NCBI GenBank assembly: GCA_002841995.1
Contig: PHBS01000012.1
Location: forward strand, 1-40,264
DNA length: 40,264 nt
Origin: Chloroflexi bacterium HGW-Chloroflexi-8
GTDB taxonomy: Bacteria > Chloroflexota > Anaerolineae > Anaerolineales > Anaerolineaceae
Direction of reading: 5' to 3'
Both the position numbers and the translations under genes were made by a program. Under the pieces are notes generated by a model. That model ran no database searches, was not told the DNA's origin, and saw only the letters and a list, made by a program, of their open reading frames with translations. Each line of letters begins with the position of its first letter. The first letter of the stretch is position 1. Positions 19,627 through 28,948 of the stretch are shown one piece after another.

Positions 19627-20175
19627 ATGAACTTTGATCCTACCTTGGTAAATAATATTGTTTTGATTGGTACTGCATTCGCTGGTGCATTTTTAGCAAC
19701 TTTGTGGCTCAGCCTGATCATATGGACTTTCAGGGATATACGCAGGCGATCCAGAGATCCTTTTGCCCGGATTTTAGTTGTATTAATTGTAGCTGTTTTA
19801 TTTTTACCTGGATTGTTGATTTATGCCATATTAAGACCTGCAAAAACACTCGAAGAAGAGTATCAACAAACCTTAGAAGAAGAAGCTTTACTTCAAACGA
19901 TTGAGGATATCCCTTTATGTCCTGGATGTACTCGTAAAGTTCAACCTTTATGGATAATTTGCCCAAGCTGTCAGACAAAACTTAAAAAAAGGTGTTCGCA
20001 TTGTAATGAACTTTTAGAACTTTCCTGGAATATTTGCCCATTTTGTACTACCGAAGTTCCAGGAATGCCTGTTGAGAAAGATGAAAATGAATTTGGATCT
20101 TCGATTCCATCCTTTCATGAAAATCTGGAAACAACTGAAAATACAATGGAAAACGAAGAGGAAAACATTACGTGA
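19627..20175 (+). CDS. TM protein with double zinc ribbon
   Basis: Two N-terminal TMs, then CPGC..CPSC..CSHC..CPFC (four CxxC pairs). Confidence 0.8.
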   Translation: MNFDPTLVNNIVLIGTAFAGAFLATLWLSLIIWTFRDIRRRSRDPFARILVVLIVAVLFLPGLLIYAILRPAKTLEEEYQQTLEEEALLQTIEDIPLCPGCTRKVQPLWIICPSCQTKLKKRCSHCNELLELSWNICPFCTTEVPGMPVEKDENEFGSSIPSFHENLETTENTMENEEENIT

Positions 20176-21032
20176 TTCAAGCATTATCACCCATAGAACC
20201 CATCGACTATCTGGTCATTGGACACATTACGCAAGATATAACACCATTTGGGTTCAAAGCAGGAGGAACAGCCTCCTACGCTGCATTAACAGCACACGCT
20301 TTTGGATTAAGAGTTGGTATTTTTACTTCATTCGCTGAAGGTGCAATCTTGCCAAATTTGGATGGAATTCAAGTAGTCAATCAAATCAGTGATAAATCAT
20401 CCGTTTTTGAAAATATTTATACCGAACATGGCCGACACCAGATCATACATTCTGTTGCTGAAACACTACATCCAAGAAATCTGCCAGAATCATGGCACAA
20501 TACACCATTGGTTCACTTTGGACCAATCGCCAGAGAAATCGATAACGATTTTTTGAGAATCTTTCAGGATTCATTTGTTGGAATAACGCCACAAGGGTGG
20601 TACCGTGATTGGGATTCCCAAGGAAATATACATTTTACAAATTGGCCTGAAAGCAATTTTTTTCTGGAGAAAGCGAACGCGGCAGTATTAAGCATAGAAG
20701 ACTTAAAAGAAAATGAAGATATTATCGCCTCCCTTGTTTATGCAGTTCGGGTACTTGGAGTGACTGAAGGAGCTAAAGGAGCTCGAATATATTGGAATGG
20801 AGATGTTAGAAATTTTCGCCCACCAGAGACAACAGAAATCGACAGTACAGGTGCGGGTGATATTTTTGCAACTTCATTTTTCATACGGTTAAGGCAAACT
20901 CAAGATCCATGGGAAGCAGCACGATTTGCCACTCTGATTGCATCGAGATCCGTTACTCGAAATACTCTTGATGGTGTCCCTACGCCGGAAGAAGTGCAAA
21001 AAGATTTAATCGATATTGTGAACAGAAGTTAG
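20172..21032 (+). CDS. PfkB-family carbohydrate kinase-like protein (GTG start, 4-nt overlap)
   Basis: DYLVIGHITQDITPFGFKAGGTASYAALTAHAFGLRVGIFTSF; DSTGAGDIFATSFFIRLRQT. Confidence 0.85.
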   Translation: MIQALSPIEPIDYLVIGHITQDITPFGFKAGGTASYAALTAHAFGLRVGIFTSFAEGAILPNLDGIQVVNQISDKSSVFENIYTEHGRHQIIHSVAETLHPRNLPESWHNTPLVHFGPIAREIDNDFLRIFQDSFVGITPQGWYRDWDSQGNIHFTNWPESNFFLEKANAAVLSIEDLKENEDIIASLVYAVRVLGVTEGAKGARIYWNGDVRNFRPPETTEIDSTGAGDIFATSFFIRLRQTQDPWEAARFATLIASRSVTRNTLDGVPTPEEVQKDLIDIVNRS

Positions 21033-21038
21033 GATTTA

Positions 21039-21830
21039 ATGGCACATATTTTAACTCTGGTAAATCAAAAAGGTGGTGTTGGCAAAACTACCACAGCAAT
21101 AAACCTCGGTGCATATCTTGGCCATTACGGACAACGTGTCCTTCTTATTGATTTAGATCCACAGGCAAATGCTACTTCTTCATTAGGTATTGATAAACAT
21201 ACGATAAAGAATGGCACATACGAAGTTCTTATCAATAACCAACCAATTGCATCTCATGTTCTTCATAACCCAAAATTAAAAATATCTTTACTCCCCTCCT
21301 CACCTGCACTTGCGGGTGCAGATGTTGAATTAATTAATATGACAAATAGGGAAACAAGATTGCGGGATGCAATAGGTCCAGTAATTGAGAAATATGACTA
21401 TATCTTGATTGATTGTCCACCATCATTATCCATTCTAACAATCAATGGATTATTAGCAGCTAAATCGGGAATCATCATTCCAGTACAATGTGAATATCTT
21501 GCGCTAGAAGGCTTAGGTCAATTAACTGAGACCATTCAACGGGTAAAATCTGGTTTGTTCCGGGAATTAAAAGTAATGGGTGTTGTCTTAACAATGTATG
21601 ATGGAAGGACAAGACTTGCAATTGATGTAGTTAACGAAGTCCGCAAATATTTTCAAAACCAGGTTTTTCAAACAATAATCCCAAGAAGTGTACGCCTGGC
21701 TGAAGCACCTTCATATGGATTTCCAATCTCCATATATGCTCCAGAATCCACAGCTGCCAAAGCATATGCATCTCTCGCAAAAGAAGTCCTGGAAAAAGAC
21801 GGGGTTGTAATTCCGGTCAACGAAGAATGA
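21039..21830 (+). CDS. parA: ParA/Soj family ATPase
   Basis: ILTLVNQKGGVGKTTTAINLGAYLGHYGQRVLLIDLDPQANATSSLGID; DYILIDCPPSLSILTINGLLAA. Confidence 0.96.
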   Translation: MAHILTLVNQKGGVGKTTTAINLGAYLGHYGQRVLLIDLDPQANATSSLGIDKHTIKNGTYEVLINNQPIASHVLHNPKLKISLLPSSPALAGADVELINMTNRETRLRDAIGPVIEKYDYILIDCPPSLSILTINGLLAAKSGIIIPVQCEYLALEGLGQLTETIQRVKSGLFRELKVMGVVLTMYDGRTRLAIDVVNEVRKYFQNQVFQTIIPRSVRLAEAPSYGFPISIYAPESTAAKAYASLAKEVLEKDGVVIPVNEE

Positions 21831-21840
21831 GGAGTCGATT

Positions 21841-22704
21841 ATGGTAAAAAGAACTGGTTTAGGAAAAGGATTAGAGGCTCTGATTCCGGTAAATATTAGT
21901 GGAATTCAATCGATTTCATTGTCCAGCGTTCTTGAGATCCCTGTAAACGAAATTTTACCCAACCCACACCAACCTCGTACCGAGATGAATCCGGATGAAT
22001 TACAAGATTTAGCTGAATCAATTCGTGAACATGGAATCATCCAACCATTGATTATTTCACCAGGAAATAAAGAGAATGAATATTTTTTAATTGCTGGGGA
22101 ACGACGGCTACGTGCGGCAAAGATCGTCGGACTCAAGCAGGTCCCAGCAATCTTACGAAATGTTTCTGACCAGGGACAATTGGAATTGGCCTTAATTGAA
22201 AATGTACAGCGAACTGACTTGTCTCCTTTGGAAACAGCAGAAGCATATCGTCAATTGTCTGATGATTTTAACCTATCTCATGAAGAGATTGCCAAAAGAG
22301 TTGGAAAATCCAGGGTAACAATTACCAATTCCATTCGTTTATTAAAGCTTCCAGATTCCGTACGCAACGCCTTAGCTTCCGGTATCATTTCTGAAGGTCA
22401 TGCCAGAGCATTATTAGCGCTAACATCACCCCAAGCCCAATTAGCTGTTTTAGAAACCATTCTAAAATTTGATTATTCCGTACGACAAACTGAGGAATTA
22501 GTTAGAAAATATGGGGGTGAACGCAGTAAAAAATCAGAAAAAGCCCCTATCGAACCAGAAATCTCTGCATTGGAAGAGCGCATCCGTAACCAAATTGGAA
22601 TGCGCGTAAATCTTGATCATCATGGTAACAAGGGCAAAATAATCATCCATTATTATTCGAACGAAGAATTAAATCAATTTATCGATCGTTTTTTCATGGA
22701 ATAA
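21841..22704 (+). CDS. parB: ParB/Spo0J family partition protein
   Basis: GLGKGLEALIP, ILPNPHQPRTEMNPDELQDLAESIREHGIIQPLI, ERRLRAAKIVGLKQVPAI, ALIENVQRTDLSPLETAEAY. Confidence 0.97.
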   Translation: MVKRTGLGKGLEALIPVNISGIQSISLSSVLEIPVNEILPNPHQPRTEMNPDELQDLAESIREHGIIQPLIISPGNKENEYFLIAGERRLRAAKIVGLKQVPAILRNVSDQGQLELALIENVQRTDLSPLETAEAYRQLSDDFNLSHEEIAKRVGKSRVTITNSIRLLKLPDSVRNALASGIISEGHARALLALTSPQAQLAVLETILKFDYSVRQTEELVRKYGGERSKKSEKAPIEPEISALEERIRNQIGMRVNLDHHGNKGKIIIHYYSNEELNQFIDRFFME

Positions 22705-22705
22705 A

Positions 22706-24292
22706 ATGAATTCAATTCTTTATAATGCAAGAATTTATACAATGGATCAAGAAAACCCTTTTGTAGAAGCTATTGCCATACGAAATAGCAAAATAATTGC
22801 TATTGGATCTAATGAGGAAATTTTAAATCTTGCGAACGACCAGTTCCAAAAGATTAATATAGATGGTAAGACTATTCTCCCAGGATTCTCGGATTCCCAT
22901 ATTCATCTTAATTACTATTCAAAAAGTCTGACTCAGGTAGATTGCGAAACCATATCGAAAGCAGATTGTTTAGAAAGAATTAGAGCGAGAGTCAACCAAA
23001 CTGAACCTGGCAAATGGATCATCGGTCATGGTTGGAATCAAAATAATTGGCCTGAAGGTTACGGAACAATTGATGATTTGGACCAAATATCAACTGAACA
23101 CCCTATATACCTCACCGCCAAATCTTTACATGCAAGTTGGGCAAATTCAAAAGCATTAGAATTGGCTGGAATCGACCTTAATCATGAGAATCCACCTAAT
23201 GGGATTATTGGAAAAAATAATGAAGGAAATTTAAACGGCCTTCTTTTTGAATCGGCAACACAGCTGATTGAAAAAATAATAACTGCTCACTCCGTTAATC
23301 AAATTGCTCAAAATTTGGAAATTGCACAAAAAGAATTATTGAAATATGGAATTACCAGCGTCCATGATTTTGATGGTGCAGATTGCTTTTCTGCTCTTCA
23401 GAAGTTGGAAAGAGAAGCTCGTTTAAAGATTAGAGTTTTAAAATCGATCCAACTTGATAATCTTGAAGCAGCAGTTAACATCGGAATGGCAACAGGTTTT
23501 GGGTCAGATTATCTGAGAATTGGCTCAGTAAAACTTTTTGCAGATGGAGCTTTGGGACCTCAAACTGCTGCAATGATCAGTCCGTATGAAAACAGTTCAA
23601 CAAACAAAGGTGTCTTATCGCTGTCAAGTGATCAGATTTTCGATTATGGAAAATTGGCAAGTCAATCTGGAATTTCGCTGGCGATACATGCGATTGGTGA
23701 TATGGCAAATATGATGGTTCTTCAAGGCTTTGAAAGATTAAGATCTTACGAACAAGAAATGAAACTACCGCACTTAAATCACCGGATTGAACATGTTCAA
23801 ATTTTAACCAAAGAAATAGTTGGCAAATTATCGGATTTGGATTTGACAGCTTCAGTGCAACCTATCCATTTAATTTCGGATATGGAAGCCGCTGAAAAAT
23901 ACTGGGGCAGTCGTTCCATGTATGCATACCCATTCCATTCTCTTTTGATAAGTGGAACAAATATGGTATTTGGCTCAGATAGTCCAGTTGAATCCCCGAA
24001 TCCTTTTCTTGGCATATATGCTGCAACTACTCGACGTAGACTGGATGGTGCTCCCGGGGAAAACGGATGGTTCCCGGAACAAAAAATAAGCCTTTTACAA
24101 GCAATTAACGCATACACAAGAGCACCAGCCTATTTAGCGGGATGGAAGTCCTACAAAGGCCGGATTTCCCCAAATGAACAAGCTGATTTAATAGTTCTTC
24201 CTGAAGATATTTTTAATATTTCTCCTGATAAAATTAAAAACCTCCTCCCTCAAGCCACGATGGTAGCAGGTCAATGGGTGTGGCAAAAATAA
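22706..24292 (+). CDS. Amidohydrolase (YtcJ-like metal-dependent hydrolase)
   Basis: GKTILPGFSDSHIHLNYYSKSL, GSVKLFADGALGPQTAAM, HRIEHVQIL, FGSDSPVESPNPFLGIYAA. Confidence 0.92.
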   Translation: MNSILYNARIYTMDQENPFVEAIAIRNSKIIAIGSNEEILNLANDQFQKINIDGKTILPGFSDSHIHLNYYSKSLTQVDCETISKADCLERIRARVNQTEPGKWIIGHGWNQNNWPEGYGTIDDLDQISTEHPIYLTAKSLHASWANSKALELAGIDLNHENPPNGIIGKNNEGNLNGLLFESATQLIEKIITAHSVNQIAQNLEIAQKELLKYGITSVHDFDGADCFSALQKLEREARLKIRVLKSIQLDNLEAAVNIGMATGFGSDYLRIGSVKLFADGALGPQTAAMISPYENSSTNKGVLSLSSDQIFDYGKLASQSGISLAIHAIGDMANMMVLQGFERLRSYEQEMKLPHLNHRIEHVQILTKEIVGKLSDLDLTASVQPIHLISDMEAAEKYWGSRSMYAYPFHSLLISGTNMVFGSDSPVESPNPFLGIYAATTRRRLDGAPGENGWFPEQKISLLQAINAYTRAPAYLAGWKSYKGRISPNEQADLIVLPEDIFNISPDKIKNLLPQATMVAGQWVWQK

Positions 24293-24295
24293 AAA

Positions 24296-25315
24296 ATGGT
24301 TAATCCTTCTTTACAATTGACACCAGAAATATTAGTCCCGCGAATCGGTGACATCCTTGTCGATCGTGGAATGATAAGTCAGGAAAGTTTAAATAACGCC
24401 GTATTACTGCAAAAAGAGTTCGAAAAAGAGGGTAAATCACAACTTTTAGGACAAATTCTAGTTAATTTGCAATTAATTGACCAAATTACTTTGGATCAAA
24501 TCATCACTGAACAAATCATAAATTTAAAATCCGCTTTGGAAGATAGCAATCATAATCTCGAAAATCGAGTATTCGAAAGAACCAAGGAACTTGAAGCCGC
24601 ATTTGAAGAGATTAATAAATTAAGTAAAATCAAATCAAACTTAATTTCAAATATTTCTCACGAATTAAGAACCCCTATCACACACATCAAAGGATATTTA
24701 GACTTATTTGCTTCAGGTGACTTTGGACGTTTTACCGATGAACAAGCCAAGGTTATTCAGATTTTAATTGGGGCTACTGACAGGCTGGAAAAATTAATAG
24801 ATGAATTGATAATGTTTACGGTTGGTGAAAATGAAGACATCAATTTATCTTTCATTGAATTTAATATTCTTGATACTGTAAAACATACTATCAATAAATT
24901 TAAATTAAAAAATCCGGGACGTAAAATTAATTTGATTTCACCTTTGATGGATGAAATGGTTTTAGTTCGAGCTGATAAAAGAAAAATCGAATGGGTTATC
25001 GACCACCTTCTTGAAAATGCAAGCAAATTTTCAGCACCTGAATCTCCAATTTCTTTGTCTTTAGAGATTAAACAGGACTCAGTAATTTTCTCGATTCAAG
25101 ACCAGGGTATTGGAATAAGTGAAAATAAAATAACGGAAATATTCGAATCCTTTCACCAGCTTGATGGCTCCTCAACACGAAAATATGGGGGTATCGGATT
25201 AGGTTTGGCGTTAGCCCAAAAAATCCTTCTCGCGCATTCCAGTAAAATCAATGTCCACTCAGAAATTGGAGTCGGCAGCAAATTTGATTTTTCTCTCAAA
25301 AGATTGATAAAATAA
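24296..25315 (+). CDS. Soluble sensor histidine kinase with N-terminal MshEN/T2SSE_N-like tandem motif
   Basis: N-term RIGDILVDRGMISQESLNNAVLLQ ... LLGQILVNLQLIDQITLDQIITEQ; HisKA SNISHELRTPITHIKGYL; HATPase QDQGIGISENKITEIFESFHQLD..GGIGLGLALAQKIL. Confidence 0.9.
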   Translation: MVNPSLQLTPEILVPRIGDILVDRGMISQESLNNAVLLQKEFEKEGKSQLLGQILVNLQLIDQITLDQIITEQIINLKSALEDSNHNLENRVFERTKELEAAFEEINKLSKIKSNLISNISHELRTPITHIKGYLDLFASGDFGRFTDEQAKVIQILIGATDRLEKLIDELIMFTVGENEDINLSFIEFNILDTVKHTINKFKLKNPGRKINLISPLMDEMVLVRADKRKIEWVIDHLLENASKFSAPESPISLSLEIKQDSVIFSIQDQGIGISENKITEIFESFHQLDGSSTRKYGGIGLGLALAQKILLAHSSKINVHSEIGVGSKFDFSLKRLIK

Positions 25316-25318
25316 GAT

Positions 25319-26509
25319 ATGACTGAATCGCTTCAACCTATCGAACCCCAGACTCTTTATTCTCTAAGCCAAATTTGTTGGACAGCATCGAATTGGAAAT
25401 CAGCTCTAGATGAAATTGTGACTAAAATCCGTCCCTTTTTTATCTTTGACAATATTGCTGTTTATTTATCAGATAAATCCGAGTCTAATCTGGAAGTATC
25501 GTATGCGAAAGCGACCGGGAGGGGGAAATCCAAAGAAGCTGATGTAGCCTGGGGAGAGAGTATTTCTTTAGAAGCAATTCGGCAAAGTAAGACTATCCTT
25601 CAAATCCCGGAAGATTCAGAAATTGAGCGGTTCAACCGGCCATTCCTTTTAGGGATTCCTTTACAATCCAGAAACTCAAAATTTGGAGTAGTGGTCTTTA
25701 TCAGGTTTGGTAGCCCGGAATTTTCACAAGAACAAATTAATTTTGCTGAATTTATGGTTCATCAAATCTCTTCCATGATTTTGAGACAAGAACATGAAAA
25801 AATGATTGAAAAATTGGAAGATCATATCAAAACGTTACAAATCCAGGAAGATTTTATATCTACACTTTCACATGAGCTTAAAAACCCTATAGGTTTTATA
25901 AAAGGGTACACAACAACGTTGTTAAGAAAAGATACTTCCTGGGATCGTGAGACTCAGTTCGAATTTTTGAATATTATTGACCAAGAAACCGACCGGTTAA
26001 AGGATTTAATCGATAATTTATTGGATTCATCAAAACTACAATCCGGTAAAGCAAATCTGAATTTTCAAGTCCTTCGTTTGGATGCTTTATTAAATGATGT
26101 AATTTCTCATTCACGAATGGTTCATCCAGATTTGGAAATCTATCTGGACATTCGACAGGAACTACCCAACTTACAAGGTGATCCCCGCAGACTTAAACAG
26201 GTATTTGATAATTTAATTTCAAATTCTTATAAATACGCTCCTGGTACAGTCATTAAGATACGGGTTTACAAAGAACAATCAGGTATTTCAATAGATTTTC
26301 GAGACTTTGGTCCTGGGATCCCCACTGCCGAATTGGAAAAGGTTTTCGATCGATTTTATCGAATTGAAAAATCAGTCAGTGAAATACATGGCTCAGGATT
26401 GGGACTCTTTATTTGCAAAAAAATTATTGAGGCTCATCAAGGACAAATTAGCGCTACATCAATTTTAGGAAAAGGGACAACTATTCATATTTTCTTACCG
26501 ATCACGTAA
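25319..26509 (+). CDS. GAF domain sensor histidine kinase (no TM)
   Basis: GAF-like N-terminus; STLSHELKNPIGFIKGYTTTLL; DFGPGIPTAELEKVFDRFYRIEKSVSEIHGSGLGLFICKKIIEAH. Confidence 0.92.
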   Translation: MTESLQPIEPQTLYSLSQICWTASNWKSALDEIVTKIRPFFIFDNIAVYLSDKSESNLEVSYAKATGRGKSKEADVAWGESISLEAIRQSKTILQIPEDSEIERFNRPFLLGIPLQSRNSKFGVVVFIRFGSPEFSQEQINFAEFMVHQISSMILRQEHEKMIEKLEDHIKTLQIQEDFISTLSHELKNPIGFIKGYTTTLLRKDTSWDRETQFEFLNIIDQETDRLKDLIDNLLDSSKLQSGKANLNFQVLRLDALLNDVISHSRMVHPDLEIYLDIRQELPNLQGDPRRLKQVFDNLISNSYKYAPGTVIKIRVYKEQSGISIDFRDFGPGIPTAELEKVFDRFYRIEKSVSEIHGSGLGLFICKKIIEAHQGQISATSILGKGTTIHIFLPIT

Positions 26510-26541
26510 CAACGTATATGAATAAAAGATTGGAGAAACGA

Positions 26542-27246
26542 ATGTCAAGAAATTTAAGAATCCTGATTGTAGATGATGAACAACTTTATCGTCATCTCGT
26601 AAAAGTGAATCTTGAATCTGAGGGTTATGAAGTCATCACAGCAACTAATGGGGAAGAGTGCTTAGAAATCGTATCCAATAAACATCCGGATTTGGTCATA
26701 CTTGATGTAATGATGCCCAAATTGGATGGTTTTTCTGCCCTTGATAGAATTCGTCAATTTAGTCAGGTCCCGATTATTATGTTAACTGGGAAAAATGAAG
26801 AACAGGATCGAGTAAGAGGATTAAATTCAGGAGCTGATGATTATGTGTCCAAGCCATTTTCAGCAACAGAACTGATTGCGCGTGTAAAAGCAGTCTTGCG
26901 ACGTTCTGCAAATGAAGATCAAGGTATTTCAAACCGGTATTTTACGCATGATGATCTAAAAATTGATTTGGCTCGTGCAGAAGTATGGCGTGAAGATACA
27001 CCGATATATCTATCAGCAACAGAATATAAGTTATTGATTCAATTTGCACACAATGTGGGAAAAGTCATGGCTGCAGAAGAACTATTAAGTGCAATTTGGG
27101 GACCTCAATATCGCGATGACAAAGAAATCCTTTGGGTGAGTATTGCCCGATTGAGACAAAAACTCGAAAAAGACCCTCATACTCCCAAACATATTGTCAC
27201 TAGATCGGGTTTGGGTTATTTAATGCCGCCTAACGAACCCAATTAA
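26542..27246 (+). CDS. OmpR/PhoB-family response regulator
   Basis: ILIVDDEQLYRHLVKVNLESEGYEV, DLVILDVMMPKLDG, PIIMLTGKN, SGADDYVSKPFS, winged-helix LSATEYKLLIQF..WVSIARLRQKLEKDPHTPKHIVTRSGLGYLM. SD GGAG supports 26542 as start. Confidence 0.95.
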   Translation: MSRNLRILIVDDEQLYRHLVKVNLESEGYEVITATNGEECLEIVSNKHPDLVILDVMMPKLDGFSALDRIRQFSQVPIIMLTGKNEEQDRVRGLNSGADDYVSKPFSATELIARVKAVLRRSANEDQGISNRYFTHDDLKIDLARAEVWREDTPIYLSATEYKLLIQFAHNVGKVMAAEELLSAIWGPQYRDDKEILWVSIARLRQKLEKDPHTPKHIVTRSGLGYLMPPNEPN

Positions 27247-27273
27247 TTGACTGACCTTAGGAGAGAGGTATAA

Positions 27274-27570
27274 ATGGTTACTCAATACGACGAAAAAGGT
27301 AAGATTTTTACTTCGATAATCACCAAAAAACCTGCTGAAGTTATAATTTATACACTTCTCCACAAAATAACAGGCGTTGTTCATTATCGACCCGATAACC
27401 GATTAATTGATGAGCTTAATTCGACTAATCATTTTTTAGCCGTAACGAATGGAAAAGTATATGATCAAAACAACAACTTGTTATATCATTCAGATTTCAT
27501 AACGATAAATACAAGCCAAATAATTTGGGTAATTCCTTTTGATGAGTTAAAACAGGATCAGGTTGAATGA
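27274..27570 (+). CDS. Small uncharacterised protein (98 aa, predicted beta-rich)
   Basis: SD AGGAGAGG; KGKIFTSIITKKPAEVIIYTLLHKITGVVHYRPDNRLIDELNSTNHFLAVTNGKVYD...; 4-nt ATGA overlap with the following CpaF gene. Confidence 0.8.
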   Translation: MVTQYDEKGKIFTSIITKKPAEVIIYTLLHKITGVVHYRPDNRLIDELNSTNHFLAVTNGKVYDQNNNLLYHSDFITINTSQIIWVIPFDELKQDQVE

Positions 27571-28886
27571 CAAACTCCAATTCAGTTTCAATTCAATCTC
27601 CAGAGATTGTAAAATTAAAACAACATCTTGGAATGATCATCTATCGAGAATTAGAAGAGAAAAAACCTCCCTTAAAGGATAGAGAAGATTTTGTTAAAAA
27701 GATACTGGCTCAAGCATACGATTCATTAAGTATCAATTTAGCTCCTACTTTAAAAGAACAACTTTTTAGAGATATTTTAGATGAAATCTTAGGTTTTGGA
27801 CCGCTTCAACCACTCCTTGAAGACCCATCAATTAGTGAAGTGATGGTAAATGGTCCAAACAGTGTGTACATAGAACAAAAAGGAAAGCTCAAGAAAACAA
27901 ACGTTCGATTCGATAATGATGAAGCAGTCATGCATTTGATCGAAAAAATTATCTTACCATTGGGTAGAAGAATTGATTCGGATACTCCAACAGTTGATGC
28001 CCGGTTACCTGATGGTTCGCGCGTAAATGCGATTATTCCTCCTGTCGCAGTTGATGGACCTTCAATCACAATTCGAAAATTCGAAAAAGGCCGTCTTTCG
28101 ATCGATCAACTCATTGAATACAATTCTATTACCAGGAATATGGCTAACCTGGTTCAAGCTTGTGTTATTTCAAGACTAAATATCATTATTTCCGGTGGAA
28201 CTGGATCGGGTAAAACGACATTATTAAATGTACTTTCGAGTTTTATTCCTGAAGATGAAAGAATAGTGACAATTGAAGACGCAGCAGAATTACGTTTACA
28301 ACAGGATCATATTGTCCGTCTCGAGACAAAATCTCCTGATCTTGAAGGTAAACATGCAGTAACCATTCGTGATCTCGTCAGAAATTCATTGCGCATGAGA
28401 CCTGATCGAATTGTTGTTGGTGAGGTTCGAGGAGGAGAAGCTCTTGATATGTTACAAGCCATGAATACGGGCCATGATGGTTCACTAACCACATTACATG
28501 CTAACTCACCTCGTGATGCCCTTTCAAGACTGGAAACAATGAGTCTTATGGCTGGTATGGAACTCCCTTTAAAAGTAATTAGGGAGCAAATCGCTAGTGC
28601 AATTGATTTGATAATCCAACAATCAAGAATGAAAGATGGAAGTCGAAAAGTCACCTCAGTGACTGAGGTCTCGGGTATGGAAGGTGACACAATCGTCATG
28701 ACAGAGATATTTAAATTTGAATACACAGGTATATCACCAGAAGGTGAAGTCTTGGGGAGTCTGTTGCCAACAGGAATTCGCCCATTTTTTACCCAGCGAT
28801 TAGAACAAAATGGATTCAAATTAGGTCCAGAGGTGTTTGGTGCTAATCTTGCTCAAATGTTATCAGGATCACGTACGAGAAGATAA
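27567..28886 (+). CDS. CpaF/TadA-family secretion ATPase
   Basis: [106 protein letters not shown]. Confidence 0.95.
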   Translation: MTNSNSVSIQSPEIVKLKQHLGMIIYRELEEKKPPLKDREDFVKKILAQAYDSLSINLAPTLKEQLFRDILDEILGFGPLQPLLEDPSISEVMVNGPNSVYIEQKGKLKKTNVRFDNDEAVMHLIEKIILPLGRRIDSDTPTVDARLPDGSRVNAIIPPVAVDGPSITIRKFEKGRLSIDQLIEYNSITRNMANLVQACVISRLNIIISGGTGSGKTTLLNVLSSFIPEDERIVTIEDAAELRLQQDHIVRLETKSPDLEGKHAVTIRDLVRNSLRMRPDRIVVGEVRGGEALDMLQAMNTGHDGSLTTLHANSPRDALSRLETMSLMAGMELPLKVIREQIASAIDLIIQQSRMKDGSRKVTSVTEVSGMEGDTIVMTEIFKFEYTGISPEGEVLGSLLPTGIRPFFTQRLEQNGFKLGPEVFGANLAQMLSGSRTRR

Positions 28887-28897
28887 TAATTTATAAA

Positions 28898-28906
28898 TGC
28901 TATAAT
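28898..28906 (+). promoter_or_regulatory. Extended -10 promoter element (TGCTATAAT)
   Basis: TGC+TATAAT 43 nt upstream of ATG 28949; separates the tandem-HTH gene set from the CpaF operon. Confidence 0.55.
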
Positions 28907-28948
28907 CTTATTTGAAATTCAATTCCAGGTTAATGGGAGATGCCACAT

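Noticed and set aside
28307-28819. 170-aa minus ORF
   Set aside because: Antisense to the cpaF gene, which has all catalytic motifs on the plus strand.
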